Shown here one piece after another: positions 24,041 through 37,806 of a DNA stretch of 64,000 nucleotides. This DNA comes from Punica granatum (Eukaryota > Streptophyta > Magnoliopsida > Myrtales > Lythraceae). Every line of letters begins with the position of its first letter. Positions within the stretch are counted from its first letter, which is position 1. Under the pieces are notes generated by a model. The model did not search any database and was not told the DNA's origin. It saw only the letters and a program-made list of their open reading frames with translations. Where the stretch lies: positions 5,704,001 to 5,768,000 of the forward strand of contig NC_045129.1 of assembly GCF_007655135.1 (NCBI RefSeq), written 5' to 3'. The position numbers and the translations under genes were made by a program.

Positions 24041-25221
24041 CGCTGTTGGTTTGTATTAGTATCATGTAAGAAATCGGTACTTGAGTGATCAAGTTGAGAT
24101 GATTGGGAAGCCACGACTCCGCCATACGGGAGTGCAGAAGTCATTACCCCGGATCCTTGCATGCAGGTCAGTGGAAGAATTAATTTCCTGCTGAACAACG
24201 AAGATTGTGGTCACGTGCAATCGGGTGAGTTTAGAGGATTAAGTAGTACTGAATGCTAGTGTCTCCATGCTGAGAAGTGATATTGCCGAAGATGTTTTTC
24301 TATGTTGAATCCATTTCAAGCTTTAGCATCCTGAGACATGTACTGCCTTTGTACAGGCAAATGATTGACCTGCAAATCAGTACACTCGGGATCTCAGCAA
24401 TCTGCAGGCCCTTCAAGCGGGAAGTTGAACTTATGAGTATTGCTCGGTTTTTCGGTTGAATATATGCATGAGATAGAAGCTTAACAAGGATAAATGCGAT
24501 CCGGTTCTTTCGTTTCCTCTAGTCTCAGGTTAGAAGAGCTGCCAAAACCAGCGTTAGACAAGATCATCTCGAGCTATATTTCCATGAATATGTGCCAAAT
24601 TTGCTTGCCTGAGTCTCTTACCGCTGATAAATGAAGATAGGGGCGTACAGTCATGCGAAAAAAGTCCCCTCAGAGGCAAGCCAAGTTCAGCCACGTAGAT
24701 TCTTCCCGTGTACATTGAGCTTATGAATTCATCATTAACCCTTGTACCCTAGTCGGCTACACATCCGATGTATATGACGTTGATCAGTATTGAACGATTC
24801 TCTCGATGGGAACTGCTACATATCAGTGATGTGCCTATCAGCACATTATTGACCTGTGTCCATTTCGGATGATTGTATCCTGTTGACACAAAAATTGACG
24901 AAAATTGCGCTACCCAACAGTCCGCGCTCAGGGGGGATCTCTTGGGAATGCAAACTCATCAGAAATCAAGGTTTTCTGGATTTCATCAAGAACTAAGACG
25001 ACCAAAAGTTGGCACACCAGTACAATTCTCATTACCTTGATCGTTAAATCTATTTGTCAACAATCAAAGATGATAAGACAAAAGAAAAAGCATAAGACGC
25101 CCATATTTCGACATTTTGTTTTGTATGAGGGTGGACAGCCCCCAAAATTTTGACGGCTAAGGAAACGAAACAAAATCTTGAAGCTTCAACTACCATAAGA
25201 AACGAAGGGCAGCTCATAAAT
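24041..25221. other. Region between PPR remnant and WDR55
   Basis: No coding sequence is recognised. The right-hand side should hold the WDR55 3' UTR, since that gene ends at 25222 on the minus strand. Confidence 0.55.
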
Positions 25222-28200
25222 CTACAAGCCTGCAAAGAAGTTCGCGGCGCTTGTAGAATCTCCTTTACCAGCATTTCTCGTCTTTGTTCCTGCAAAAATC
25301 AACAGTTACGCACACAAAGCACATGCATATTACATACATAAGGTGCTTATACGATATGTAGAGCAATGAGGGGCAGTCAATGCGGTGATTGAAATGGCTC
25401 CAAAATACAAAGATCTGCCGGAAAGAGCGTTTATCACATAACAAGATATGCAAGTTACCCTTCTTAGACTTCGGGGTATCCTCCATATCCACATCCATCT
25501 CATCACTGTCACTGCCTTCTGCAGCTGCTTGACTGGGTGGAGCATTTGTAGAATCATCCAGTAATTCATTCAAATCCCAAAGCTGCAGCAGTACAAACAT
25601 ATCAAGACACTAGTGTAGTGTCCGAATCGGAGAAGATTGGGAATCGAATTTAGCTTTCCGTAAAGTATAAAAGCTAAAGTCGATCTTGTTTATGGGTGTA
25701 AAAGAACAAGGGGGGATTGAAACAATCTAATCTTTCCAAAGAATCTGCAAGAAATATGGGCGAAGGATAAGAATTCAGCTAGGATACCTTCAATGTCTGA
25801 TCATGCGATATACTGCCAAGATGCTTCCTATCATGAGAAAACGCTGCAAAACCAGGTATAATATATGAACAGTCAAAATCCAGAAGGAAATCGGTGAATG
25901 AGGAGAAAAGAACCACTGTATTTGTCGATGAAACAACTAAGCATCATACTCCAAAAAAGAAACTACGCATCATATTATAAAAAGCTCTAACTTAAATCTT
26001 TTTGAGAAACAGTACCAAGGCCCTCTATAGGATATTCTGAATGCTCTGCCAGAGGTCGAATGATTCTGTTGGGTAATATGCCTACCAAGCTGACACAAAA
26101 TCAAAGCGCAAACCTGAGTTACTCTCGCAGATGTTAATGCATAACCAGGAAAGAACTAAGAGCAATGAAATGAATGGATGGAATTATCTCCCAGTAAAAG
26201 TTTTCTTCTCACCTTATAAGCCCATTCTCTGATCCAGTAATGATTGTATCCTCATCCAGCTAAAAGCAATACGATTTGAATATCAGAGAAACCAACAATC
26301 TATATATTGCAATATTCACTAGGATGTCGACAAGACGTATACTAACCTTCAATAGTACATCAACTGAGTTGGGGGACAGGTCAACAAAGCGATCACTGGA
26401 AATTAACATGACAATACTCAATAATGATCACTATTTGCAGAGGAGAATGATTAGCACCGCATTCTCCCAAAAGAATGTAATTTGCAAATTATGACATTAA
26501 CTACTTATTGAAGCCAAAAAAGGAATTGGAAAGATCTACTAAGGAGGAGGATGGACATGGATACCTGCAATCCTTGAAAAAACCCCATGAATACAGTAAT
26601 AATGTTCCTGTTTGAGTTCCACAAATAACTTTTCTTCCATTCTGATGACAAATAACAAGGCAGGAAATGAAATGTAAGCATATACTTCAGAGTGGCGCAA
26701 CATTTAGGCTGCCTTGACTTCCCATAGTTTAAGACATCTGAGTATTAGCTGAGAATGGCCAAAATATTGGTAACCAATTATAGTAAATAAGTGAAAAAAA
26801 TGCTTTTACATACTATATATGAAACTTTCATCTTTTGCGCCAGAGTTCTTGGAATGGATCTCCTTTTACTCTACTCTAGAATTTGCATACAATTTTTCTG
26901 AAATTTTTGCAGAAGTAGGCCAAAATGGCAACTATAACAATCACTATTGCCCCTATGGTTTACCATGTAGTTCATACCTTCATTATAACAACAGAAAGTA
27001 ACTCATCTTCTGAGAATTCAGATCTGGTTTGCACCTGCCCATCAACACAGAGTCAGTAAATCAAAAGGTTTTCAGCCAGTTGCATCAATGAATTGCATGA
27101 CCCATATTAACTCAAGCATGCATGCATAGGCATGCAAGCTTTATGGTCACACATTTAGCTGTGAGTGCAAATGATATATCAGCCTTAGGAGAAAGCAGGT
27201 AAAAAGGCAACTTACTTTGTTGCTTCGAAGATTGCAGACAGACAAAGTACCATCTCCGCTATAGGAAGGAAAGAAGAAAAAATAACAACATATAGGAAAA
27301 TGTGCTTTATTATAAGATGTGGGATAAGCAGTCCATTTGATTGAAAAAGGAGTGAATAATAGGCTTTCACTGTACAAAACGAGAATATTGATGATCCAAA
27401 GATTGCAAAGAGATTCCCAATCCTATATCTCCAACTCATCTTTCGATGATCCAGGAGTGACCACGGTACCTTGTTGCCAGCAGCTTCATCGAGTCAGAAG
27501 CAAAAGTCATGTCTGAAATGTATTCTTCATGTGTGTTAAACGTATTGCAACAAGATCGTTGTCTTGTATCCCATACCTGTTAAGAATAGAATTGAAAAGA
27601 AAAATATGGATTACAATCTACTGACAAACTTAAGTGGAAGATATAAGAAAGGAAGTTCCACGCCCCTATACAATGAACACACCAAGGACAGCCCTATCAT
27701 TTTGGCAGACCATGTTTGTACAAAAGCAGCAGGATGGAAAAGCGCTAAGAATCATGAAAAGGAAAGAGGAAAATAGAGAAAAAGGGAAGGGGAACAAAGC
27801 ACCTTGATACACCCATTATCATCTCCCGTTGCAATAGTAGCCTCTGTCAGGTTAACTAACCTATTGATAGCAGCCCTGTAAGGAATCCATTAGCAAACAA
27901 TCTTGTTAGCAGACAATGAATTCAAATATCCTAGTCATTAAGCCCCACAAGAACAAAAGCCAAGCATGACGATAAGCCTTTGATACTCACTCATGGGCAT
28001 TCTCAACCCGAGCTACCACGGATCCAGTTTCCACGTCCGTAGCCAGAATTGAGCAATCAGGGGAGCCCGAGAGAATTGCTAACATTAAAAAATCAGACTT
28101 TTTAAGCCTTACATCACGTTTAAACCTCCATGGTCAATAATCAGCAAACATTCAGAAAAGCTACCTTTCCCATCGCTGATAAATCGAACAGCTCGACAAG

Positions 28201-28556
28201 ATTCACTGTGCGCGTTTACTTCTAATAGCCTGAACATATTTCAAGTACAGATTTTTCCTCAAAATTGGCAAACACAGAATGAAGAATTCCGAGATGTTAT
28301 CGAATCATTATACCTCTTTGCCGACGAATCTTCACTATAACGGTACCTGCACGACCCCATTATACCATGAGTAATCGTATGGTGGCCATTAAAACTTACG
28401 GTGGAAATTGAATTCAGCTATGCAGGGGAGAGAACTTGAGAGCAGAGGTGAGAAGTGATACAGGACGAGGTCGCCGGTGATGAGACCGGCGGTGACGAGC
28501 TGCTCCGATGGATGGAAGTCAATGTCAAAGGGGAGCTTCCCCAAATCAATCTCCAT
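25222..28556 (-). CDS. WDR55: WD40-repeat protein, WDR55 orthologue
   Basis: A small nuclear WD40 propeller protein. In Arabidopsis WDR55 is a DDB1-binding (DWD) protein needed for gametophyte and embryo development. Fifteen exons on the minus strand join in frame: 28556-28462, 28346-28314, 28229-28165, 28078-27991, 27875-27803, 27576-27470, 27258-27216, 27034-26978, 26641-26565, 26395-26347, 26259-26213, 26089-26016, 25843-25788, 25582-25459, 25289-25222. The product is 351 aa, matching the ~350 aa family length. It starts MEIDLGKLPFDIDFHP, carries HSESCRAVRF, DVETGSVV, VWDTRQRS (a WDxR motif of the DWD type) and SGDGTLSVCNL, and ends with an acidic serine-rich segment, a basic stretch and AANFFAGL, close to the Arabidopsis terminus. 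Tiny exons (33-65 bp) are notable. No lesion is seen. Upstream lies a telo-box. Confidence 0.95.
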
Positions 28557-28605
28557 GTTCGCTCCTTGCCTTCTCCACTCTCCTCCCCGGTTTCCTAAAC
28601 CCCTA

Positions 28606-28614
28606 AAACCCTAA
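28606..28614. promoter_or_regulatory. Telo-box in WDR55 upstream region
   Basis: AAACCCTAA on the plus strand, 50 bases before the WDR55 ATG. Telo-boxes are known plant elements enriched near starts of genes for ribosome biogenesis, translation and dividing cells. The position suits a proximal promoter or 5' UTR element. Confidence 0.6.
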
Positions 28615-28997
28615 TTGATATTTAATTGATATTCTTTTTATGAATTATATTTTGTTAGATTTTATTTACCAAAAAATTTTTAAGCTTTTTTTAATCAAAA
28701 GAATTTTTTTGTTAGACAAGAAATTATTTAATTGTCAAATGAAGTTCTGCCATATGAGACTTATGTTGTCGTTTAAATGAATTTTTTTCCCCCTTAACAT
28801 TGTTTCTGAGGCATGTCACTCACGGTCGAGAAAAACTTGAAAGTACAAATCGAAATCGAGCCAAAATCGACGGTAAAATCCGATATTCATGTTACCGTTA
28901 ATGTTCTAGTAATTCAACATTCAATAATGATGGTATACACATGAATACCACGACAATCGAATTAAAAAAATAAATATATCAGAACCCGATCACCAAT

Positions 28998-29300
28998 AGG
29001 TACAATTCCTGAATTCAGTAGTTGAATATTCAATCGCGGGCCCTCGTACAAAATGTTTTCGTACTCAAGGATAACGTTTTGTCACTTTTGTAATGGGAAT
29101 AACGTTTTGTATAAAACATTAGTAAACTGATTCTGGCATGCAGTTAACTGATTATTTTGTGTGAAATTTTATTCTTCTTATACCGAACTTTATTCTTGAG
29201 TAGGAAAACATTTCGTATAAGGACTCGCAAACATTTTGTACAAGGACCCACGATTGAATATTCAGACACGAGACTCAAGAATTTACCCCAATGGATAATT
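28998..29300. repeat. Inverted-repeat (fold-back) element
   Basis: The left arm (about 29021-29073: tgaatattcaatcgcggg, tacaaaatgttttcg, tactcaagga) reappears inverted on the right (about 29190-29265: attcttgagta, acattttgta, gattgaatattca), with small indels. The ends lack a clear target duplication. It may be a degraded MITE. Confidence 0.7.
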
Positions 29301-29363
29301 CAATCCATCTTCTCACAGTTCATTTAAGAATGAGTCTGTTTTCCAATCAAGTTTCTGGCAATC

Positions 29364-29478
29364 GATCATTTCCAACGGAACAAACAATGGGAAGTGAAAA
29401 TGTTTTATACTCTTATCATGTGATCATTTCCAACGGAACAAACAATGGGAAGTGAAAATGTTTTATACTCTTACCATG
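29364..29478. repeat. Tandem duplication, 58-bp unit
   Basis: Two copies starting gatcatttccaacggaaca at 29364 and 29422, nearly identical (one tcttatcatg versus tcttaccatg difference near the end). It is recent. Confidence 0.95.
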
Positions 29479-30025
29479 TAATTTTTACATGTTATGAATG
29501 AATATTCAAGATTTACGAGAAAAAAATACTTTATTTACACCCGAGGGACTAAAATGGTTGATCAGCTTAGGTCCCATCAAGATTGATGTTTCTTCGAGTA
29601 ACATATATATCGAACAAAGCAAATGCTGCATTCGCCTCCGTATATAATGATTATGTTGCGTTTGGTTTGTAAATAACATTTTAAAATCAAATTTTAATTT
29701 AAAAAAATGATATAAATAATTATGTATAGAATCTACTCTTTGCCTTTGACTTTGTATAAGTTATGTGATTTTAATTTTAAAAAAGAGTGATATATACGAA
29801 CGCACCCTTTATGAGTTATTTTGTTTTGTTGTGAGTAAAATTTTGTTTTGTTGTGAGTAAAATTTAATTAAAGTAAGATTTTAAAATTCAACTCATGGGG
29901 GACTTCTTACATGAGATTAGACTTACACCATTACATGCATATTTCACAGTGGCCTAAGTACAAACTAATAACTGTTTTTTTTTTATGGAGAATTTGCACT
30001 TTGGCAGTCGCTTCCATCACTCAAA

Positions 30026-33000
30026 TCACAGTTCTTCACTTCTAAAGTACTTTTGAAAGCATTCTTCCTCCTTGCAGTGCGTGCACGCGACTTTATAGAC
30101 CTCGATCAAGAGTTTCGGGAATCGTCCGGCGAAGTAATGATCAAACCCTTCAGGAACTGGTCCGAGAAGTTCCTGATAACAAGACAAGAAAGAATATCAT
30201 ATGTCAAAACAAGCCTTGTAAACTGCTCAGAAACATGAACTTCATGCCCGACGTGGAGATCTAAAGAGAAAGCACCGACATCTAATTCTAAAGGCAAGAA
30301 ACATCTTGTATTCAGGAGAAGGAACTCAATACGTTATGCATAGATATCATGCAAGTGAGATCAGCCAATTCAATTAATTAGCATGTAGAGTTTTGGGTGT
30401 GTTTGATGGCTACTATGGCTGCCCCTCAAATGGAATACAAGCTCCTTACCTTAATCTCTTTGGGAAGCTCTCTGTAGTGATTCAGCTTGTTCCTCATAAC
30501 TCGCAACAAATCTCTAACACTATCATACTTGTAACGCCTGTATCGACCTATGTTGTTGATAAATGCAGGCTCCATCTTCTCATCCCACTTCCCACCGAGA
30601 GCCAATGGTGCAGTTTTCTCCAGTGCTTTCAAAAGATCGGACTCTGTCTCCCTATCCTCCAATTCTACCCGATCGCTCATGTCTCGAAGGAAAGATAGTC
30701 TCAACTCCGAAGTCCAGAACAGTGGGTGGTGCAGTACGTCTAACGCCTTTGGCCTAGAATAACAATGGAAGTGTTTAGAAATCATATATTTTGATGGAAT
30801 GAAATAGAAAAGAAACTAGTAATTATACAACGAAAATCTTTTAAAGATTTTTTTTTTGGGTAAAATGAAATCTTTTAAAGATAAGATAATGAATTCAAGC
30901 AAAAAGAGTAAAATTCAAAAATAACCATCGAATGATTAATCAATTGTCATAAATCTCTCAAAAGTATAAACTACAACCTCTAAGTAGTCCAAGAGCCACA
31001 AGAGTGAAATAAATGGAGGAAGAACAGAAGCTGCAATAGGACAGTTATCATACCTCAGATCAGGTTCAGGGTTTAGCAGACGAAAGAATAGATCTACAGC
31101 TTCAGGTATGAATTCAACCAAGAAGAGATCCATCTTATTTTTCACAATATTTGCATCCCGTTCAAAACGATCACCGAATGGATGCCTTCCCCCAGTGATG
31201 CAGAAGAAGAGAACACAGCCTAAACTGAACACATCTACTGCGCGTGTTTGACGCCCATGAAGAAGTTGCTCAGGTGCTTGCCATCCCGAGCTGCCACAAC
31301 CTGCTACAGTAACTCCATCAGCTGTATAGTTGTAATATATTCTACCTCAGGAAAAGATTGGCTAAAACATATATATATATATAAAATTAAAATATGAAAC
31401 TTCAACTAGTATAACAATATAAAAAAATACGCTTGTTTGCGATTAAACACAATTTTTCGTTCTAGAAAACTTCATAATAATTTTTATTTTCAATAACAAA
31501 AATCACTTCCCAAGAAAACTGGATTTTTCAACTTCATATTAGATAGACTACAAGAAACTACTTTAGAGTTAAGTGCAATCAAATCAAATAAGAGTAAATT
31601 GTGGCAAACACAATACGCCACTTAACAGATTACCACTCCTACAAAATGTTGATCTTATATGCTCTTATCTAAAGCTGAGATGAAGAAAATTGCAACGTAC
31701 AAACAAAATAATGAAGTTTATCGAGTGGTAATTACCTGTGGCATGGTAACCCAAGGAAGACATGTTTGCATGAAGGCGTCTGCTGATTCCCATATCAGAA
31801 AGCTTCGCACATATGAATCGTTCCTTATTTATCAACACATTTTGAGGCTTCAAATCGCGATGTATAATTCCTAGGTCATGCAAATGTACAAGTCCCGATA
31901 CCACATCCCTAAATCACAGCAATATAAAAGATTTTAGCATGAAAATGAATATGACGGACAAATGTATATATCATAATTTGCCTATGAAAGTAAGCACACA
32001 AAATGGATAACATTCTCATAATCATGCGCCTTATCATGCTTATCAGGTATCCAAAACAAGAAGCAATGCAACGACATGATCTATTTAGGTCTTTTTGTCT
32101 CTATAAAAGAATCTACATTTACCTCATTAGTTTTATCAGTAGAGGAGAGGGATGACCATTTGGCTTCCACAAGCTGACATCTTGAAAAGTATCTCTGACA
32201 GAATTTAGCCGGAACTTATATTCAATCATGGTCCTTGATGATGGGTCCTCGGGAAACATTGAATCTTTTGTAGAATCTGAGAATATCTGGATCAGATCAT
32301 CCAAGCTGCACGTACAGCGTTCCAGAGAAACATAAGCAAAATCCTGATCAAACTCCAACCCATACCATCTGACAATATTTGGGTGTCGATCAGAAGCAAT
32401 GAGATTCTCAATTTCTTTAATAGCCACATCATGATAGGCCTTGACAAGGCGTTTAACAGCAACAGGTCGGCCTTCATAGACGCCCTCAAAAACGATAGTC
32501 CCATTGCTCCCTTTAGCGATTTCTGCATTCGACACAAATAGTTTACCTATCCTACGCCCATCCAAGTTACCCGTAACAATTTTGTTTAGCTTCTTCCATG
32601 CATCATCCTCACCCTCACTATTTGCAAGCCCTTCTTCTGTCCCTGTCACGATGTCCTTTCCCTTACTCTGAGGGCTGCCATTGCTCTTGCCAGGTTTACG
32701 TGGTTTCTTCTTCTTGGAGGGCGTTTTCATATTAGAATCTTCAACCTGATTAGCATGTTCTCGAGACTTACGAGCATAGTGGTAGACAAAACCAACGATG
32801 ATAGCAGTAACTACCAACAAAGACAATGCAGCTGACCACCCAACAGATTTGCTTGAAACATCAGTAAAAGGGATTTTTAAGTCCCTATTAGCCACTCCAG
32901 AGTTAGCACTCTCAGGTGCCGGCAGTGGAAGCATCACTGCAGTGTGACCATCATCATGAAGTTCTTGACGAAGCAAATAATCTGGATGAGGAAGCATTAT

Positions 33001-34781
33001 ATTTTCGGGTTGAAGCGGCAATGCTTTTACAAGCTTAGGCTGATGAGAGAGTAACTCTCTTGAATTAGGCCCCGGCAGCTGCATGACTGTGTGAAGCTGG
33101 GACCTAGAGAATGAATCATGTATATCACGATTTCGTAAGCGATACACAATGGCCCTTGATTGACATGACAATGGCATCGTAAAGGGATTTCCAGAATCGG
33201 AACCTAGTTGAAGCCTTGGATTGGCTAGTGCTTCATCAAGCGAATTTTCATCTTCATGACAAATTAAAGCAGCTCCTATTTCGGCAAGTGTCATGTTCCA
33301 CAGAGATCTACCTGACTTAACAGCAAATGATTGCAGTATATAATCTATCCTTGTAATCTTCAGTCGGTGCTGCATGGTCTCAGACATAGTTGAACTCGAC
33401 TCCACCAAATCCTTAGCTTTCTCATTGTAGAAAAAAGTATTCTCTGTATTCATTGGAGAAGTAGATGGAGAATCAGGCATACCATAAGCATGGAGAAGTC
33501 GTCCTGTCAAAGCATCGACCTCAAACACAGTACTCTTCCTAGATCCAAGAGTAATTGATCGGTCGTCTTCTGATATAAGTGGTGTGCTCCTAATAAAGTC
33601 GTCAATATTCAACGGCAGTTTCTGCAAGTGCGCAATTTTCAGTTAGATGTATCAATACTGCAATGCGAATACTCACCTGTCACAAAAATGTTTCCTTTTC
33701 CAGTTTTGCAATTCAAGATTGGACAGTATTAAGCAGCGATTGGTGAACATAACAAGACATACACAGACACACATTCCACCGTCCCACTTCTGTCCATGTG
33801 AAAGGCAAATACCACTATGGCTGCCCTAAGACCTCGAATGAAAAGATTAGATTCAATCTTCTGAGGCACTACGCATCCCATAATAACATTTCAGAAAGTA
33901 GTACCAATTGATCACACCCTAAGGTCCTTAGATAGTGTTCCAACAGCAAATCATACCACAAGATAGTTCATGTCAATATACGTGCACGATTACACAATTG
34001 AAAATAATCAGTATTATATTTAAGTAGTGGCTGCTCAGGAACCATTATCAATTTGGTAACAATTAAAAGAGAGGTCCGTCGCAAATAATATCAGGCTTTA
34101 GGATTGAAAGAGAGCTTGGCAGATAATGCAGATATGTTAGATGCGAAGAGATAACAGACATTAATTTAGCAGAATCCACAGAAAGTGAGAGAAAAGCATC
34201 GGGCTGTCTCAAAGCAAGTTCAGCTCATGGTCATACCACTTTACCAAGTTCACTGTGCGCATACAACTCCCAGTCATCCCCACAGTCTATGAAGAACCTG
34301 CGGTTAGGTTCAGTAGAAATTTCCGTATCGTTATCTTGGTTGACCGGAGCTTGATAAGAAGAATAAATGGGTGGTCCTGAAGCGAATGACCATATCACTC
34401 TCCCGGAATCACTATCCATCAAATGTATCGTCCCATCAAGAGCAGCAACCAATGCAGTATTGGGACTCCTACAACATCGAAACACATAATTGAATGATCA
34501 CTCTATGCAAAGAACACAAATTCATCCAAAACAACTAGATAAAGGATACAATCATATTGACTATTGACGATAGAATCACTTACTGGACACCATACAAGGC
34601 TATGAGCAACCAATTCATAAATAGAGAAGAAATTAACTCACGGCGAGAGAGACTTGAGAGATCTGACCGGCAACCCCAAGCCGGTCAGACCCTGGTCGCG
34701 CAGCCTCGTAATCGGCCCATCGGAGCTATCGGAAACCGATATACAGAGGAAGATCGTAAGGAATACCAATAACACCCGCAT
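30026..34781 (-). CDS. IRE1: IRE1 unfolded-protein-response kinase/endoribonuclease
   Basis: ER transmembrane stress sensor. On lumenal misfolding it oligomerises, autophosphorylates and splices bZIP60-type mRNA with its RNase domain. Minus-strand exons: 34781-34642, 34468-34237, 33621-32123, 31908-31736, 31321-31054, 30753-30450, 30172-30026, giving 920 aa, slightly longer than the ~840-880 aa of Arabidopsis IRE1s. Residues 1-18 (MRVLLVFLTIFLCISVSD) are a signal peptide. The lumenal domain includes DGTIHLMDSDSGRVIWSF. A membrane span lies at about 386-406, followed by a lysine-rich linker. The kinase has VAVKRL (K514), HRDLKPQN (D642), DMG in place of DFG (D662) and GWQAPEQ. The C-terminal KEN RNase carries GKWDEKMEPAFI, IGRYRRYKYDSVRDLLRVMRNK and HYRELP. 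All key residues are present, so it appears functional. I saw no clear ERSE element upstream. Confidence 0.97.
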
Positions 34782-37700
34782 AATCAAGCTCTTATGGATC
34801 CAATTGAAGCTGAATAAACGGCAGCTGAGATTGGAGACGAATAACTTCCCCGCTTTTGTAAGAAGAGAAAGGTCGCAGGATGCGTATTAGGACATTGGCA
34901 GGAAGAGATTGCTGAGGAGAAACGGAAGTCGGATGGCATCCATCGAGGAGAAGGAAGATTCGAAGCTTCTTCTGCTGCGGTAATCAAAGATTTCGCCTTG
35001 TCATAACGGAATGGAATAATTCAGTGCTCTGGGAGAGATATGGAACCGTATCGGAGGAAACGTATCGGCGCCGGAGACTGCCGGAGAGTGGCGGCCGGGC
35101 GGCGAATGATCGGGGGAATGGGCCCAATTACGCGGACAGATGGCCGGCGCTTGATGAATGCGGATGATGTCGGAGAAGGACGAACGATAGATCTCATCCA
35201 CGGAAGAAGAACGGTCAAATAATAATAACAATTGATTTCATCACTCGCTCTCTTTGTCAAATTTATTCCGACTTGCAAATTTTAGCATGAAAATTATAAT
35301 TTTTTTTTATCAAATTTATCCACCGTCAAAATTTCAATTAATTCTTTTGTTAACATTATAGCTATATGTTGTACAACACTGACTAAAATAAATTATCACA
35401 TTTAACACATTTATTGTCGTGCAAGTGCAGTAAAAAATTATTAATAGATGAAATGAGGTTTGTACATATAACATTGTGTCACAGACTCACATGTCATGTT
35501 TTAAGAAAATATCGCCAAATATTCGCTCTTCGAATTTCTCATAGCTTTTTGTTTAAGTCCATTTTATTGTTGTTGGGCTAACTTTTAATTGTTATATACA
35601 CTTATTTAATTAAAGTCAAGAAATAAGAAGAGCTCGGGCAATTATAATATGCATATATTATAGGCAATATGTTTTTTTCACATTTTCTAATGTGAATATT
35701 TAAAAATACTTCAAACAAAAAAAAATAATTAAAAATACATTGCTAAATGAATATTTGAACCAGGACACCATGGTAAATTAAGTAAAAGATAGATAGAAAA
35801 GATTGGTTTTGACTGTGTGATTAATTAGGTGTTTATTCATTCTAATGTAGATCTAAAAGCACAGGTAGTATTGCCGTGAAAATATTACGATTAACAACAC
35901 ATGTGAATGGCTTAGAAAAAGAAAAGAAAAAGGATACTTATACAGTTAATTGAGCGAAGACATAACATATTATTATAAGATGACAATAATAATTTGCATA
36001 TGTAATAACTAAGGAAATACGACTTCATATATTCAAAATATTATTTAATGTGATTTTGGAGCATCAGCCCTGCTATGAATCGTACAATCTAGAGTATCCA
36101 ATATTTTTCGGTGTGCACCATGTTACCTGGAAGTCCAACTGTAACATCCTAAATTTTTTTTATACTTATACATGTGTCTTTACGTAATTGAACATTTCTA
36201 TTTTGTTAATTGAAATTTTTGGTTAATGTTGTTTTTCTTTAATAAATTAAATATATAAGTAAATTTGCTTCCTTTCGGGCAAGCATCCACCCAAGTTTTC
36301 CCTTTGAGCTCAGCCAATTCACCGCTGACGTCGGGATTTTCACGTTAAAAATATCGGTGTCTCTCAATCTTTCTTATTATTTGATTTGGAATCCTATTTG
36401 ATCACACAAAATCGGGAAAAAAATAACTCGATGCGCATAGATATCGACGATCATTTCCTAACAAGCTGAAAGTGGAGGAGGAAGGAAGGGAAAAGGATGG
36501 TAGAACTGAGGCTTACACCGCTGCAAAGGGACTGTTGGCTGGGCCGGTCCAAAAAATCGCTGCAATGGGACTGACTGAAGGAAATATATTAACTCAAAAT
36601 AAGCTTAAAATTGATATTTCACGTAAACCGCTCATTTAATGCAAACGATAAGATAATGATGCACGACGTATCTTGTCCCATCGTCGGTCTAGCAACGGAA
36701 CCGGATCCAGAGAGGCTGGTAAGGCTAAGGAAATCACGTTTTCTTCACGTTTAATGACTTTTATCTTTAGTCGGCTTTGAAATGGATGCATGAAAACAAC
36801 TAATTGGGGCGCAAGCGAAATGACATGATGCAAAATGGATCTCGCTCCATCCTTGGTTAGAGAACGGACCAAGGTTCGGGGTAGGGGATAGTGCTTATGA
36901 AATCACGTTTTTCTTCACATTTAATGAATCAACTTGGTATGTACAAAGTGGTCACTGTAACAAACACCTCCAGTCAATTACGGTGGTTAGTTTTTTAGAA
37001 TTATACACACGGTGTGATGATTTATGATGCTGATTAGAAAGCTCCAATAATTACTCTAGCGGTTGAGTTAACACTTGTTTCATTGTCGGATTCTTCCTAA
37101 GCATGAGAATTTAGTGTGGAACTTGGAAGTGTCATCTGCAATTGCTCTTGGGGTTAAAGCAGAAACTTTAATGAAGAAGTACGAGTTTTCTTCATAATGT
37201 GTTCGTTAATTTTTTTAATTTGATTGCATATCCCAGTTCTGCGGACCCCAACATGAAGAGTTTGACTTCTCAGCATTCTTGGTATTTACCTGGTTGGATT
37301 TTGTTGATATTTACCTGCGTTCTGCCCTTGAGAGCATAACTGGTCTGGTTCCTCTTGCTCCGACGAGATTATTGTCATTAGTCTGTCCGGAGAATGCCTT
37401 GCCCGAATGATACAGAAGATGTAAGTCAGTTATTCGTTTTCTTTTATTGCTTTTCAGAAAGAATTCTTGGAAATCCTGTGTTTTTACTCCGTAAAAGATC
37501 TTCGTGGATTTATTGCCCGAAGGAATCTGCCTTATTCAGCCAGCCAATTTATGTGTGATCCTTGGATCTCGTTAAGGAAAATGTGTCGTTCTTTCTTGCA
37601 GGTGGTCATCATATACGTGGAGAATGTGTTTAGGCTAGATGATGGCTCAATCGGACAGCTTGTCGGGAGCACTATGCTGATGGCTGTGGCGGATTGTCTG

Positions 37701-37806
37701 ATAGATTTAGATGTGCGTATATATTGGCATGACATATCCCTAACATATTATTGAGATTGGATACTGAATTGATTGGTTTTCTATTTGTACTGAACGGAGC
37801 TGATAA
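34782..37806. other. IRE1 upstream region and AT-rich intergenic DNA
   Basis: The first ~450 bases (to about 35230) are GC-rich and probably IRE1 5' UTR and promoter. The rest is AT-rich with no recognised gene. A short minus-strand SINE-like 3' fragment lies at about 36095-36145. Two related blocks containing aaatcacgtttt...ttcacrtttaatga occur at about 36733 and 36900. At 37455-37720 a readable stretch (ENVFRLDDGSIGQLVGS) follows an AG-like acceptor, but I do not recognise it. Confidence 0.5.

Larger units (their letters stand above)
28615..30025. other. Intergenic region between WDR55 and IRE1
   Basis: No gene is seen. It holds a fold-back structure (about 28998-29300), a 58-bp-period tandem duplication (29364-29478) and a small duplication of ttttgttttgttgtgagtaa near 29820-29860. 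The right end should contain the IRE1 3' UTR. Confidence 0.6.

Noticed and set aside
24277..24459. 60-codon frame downstream of the PPR remnant
   Set aside because: It has no similarity to the PPR motif and no other support.
34782..35300. ERSE or UPRE element in the IRE1 promoter
   Set aside because: I looked for CCAAT-N-CCACG-type and ATTGG-N-CCACG-type patterns on both strands and found none convincing.
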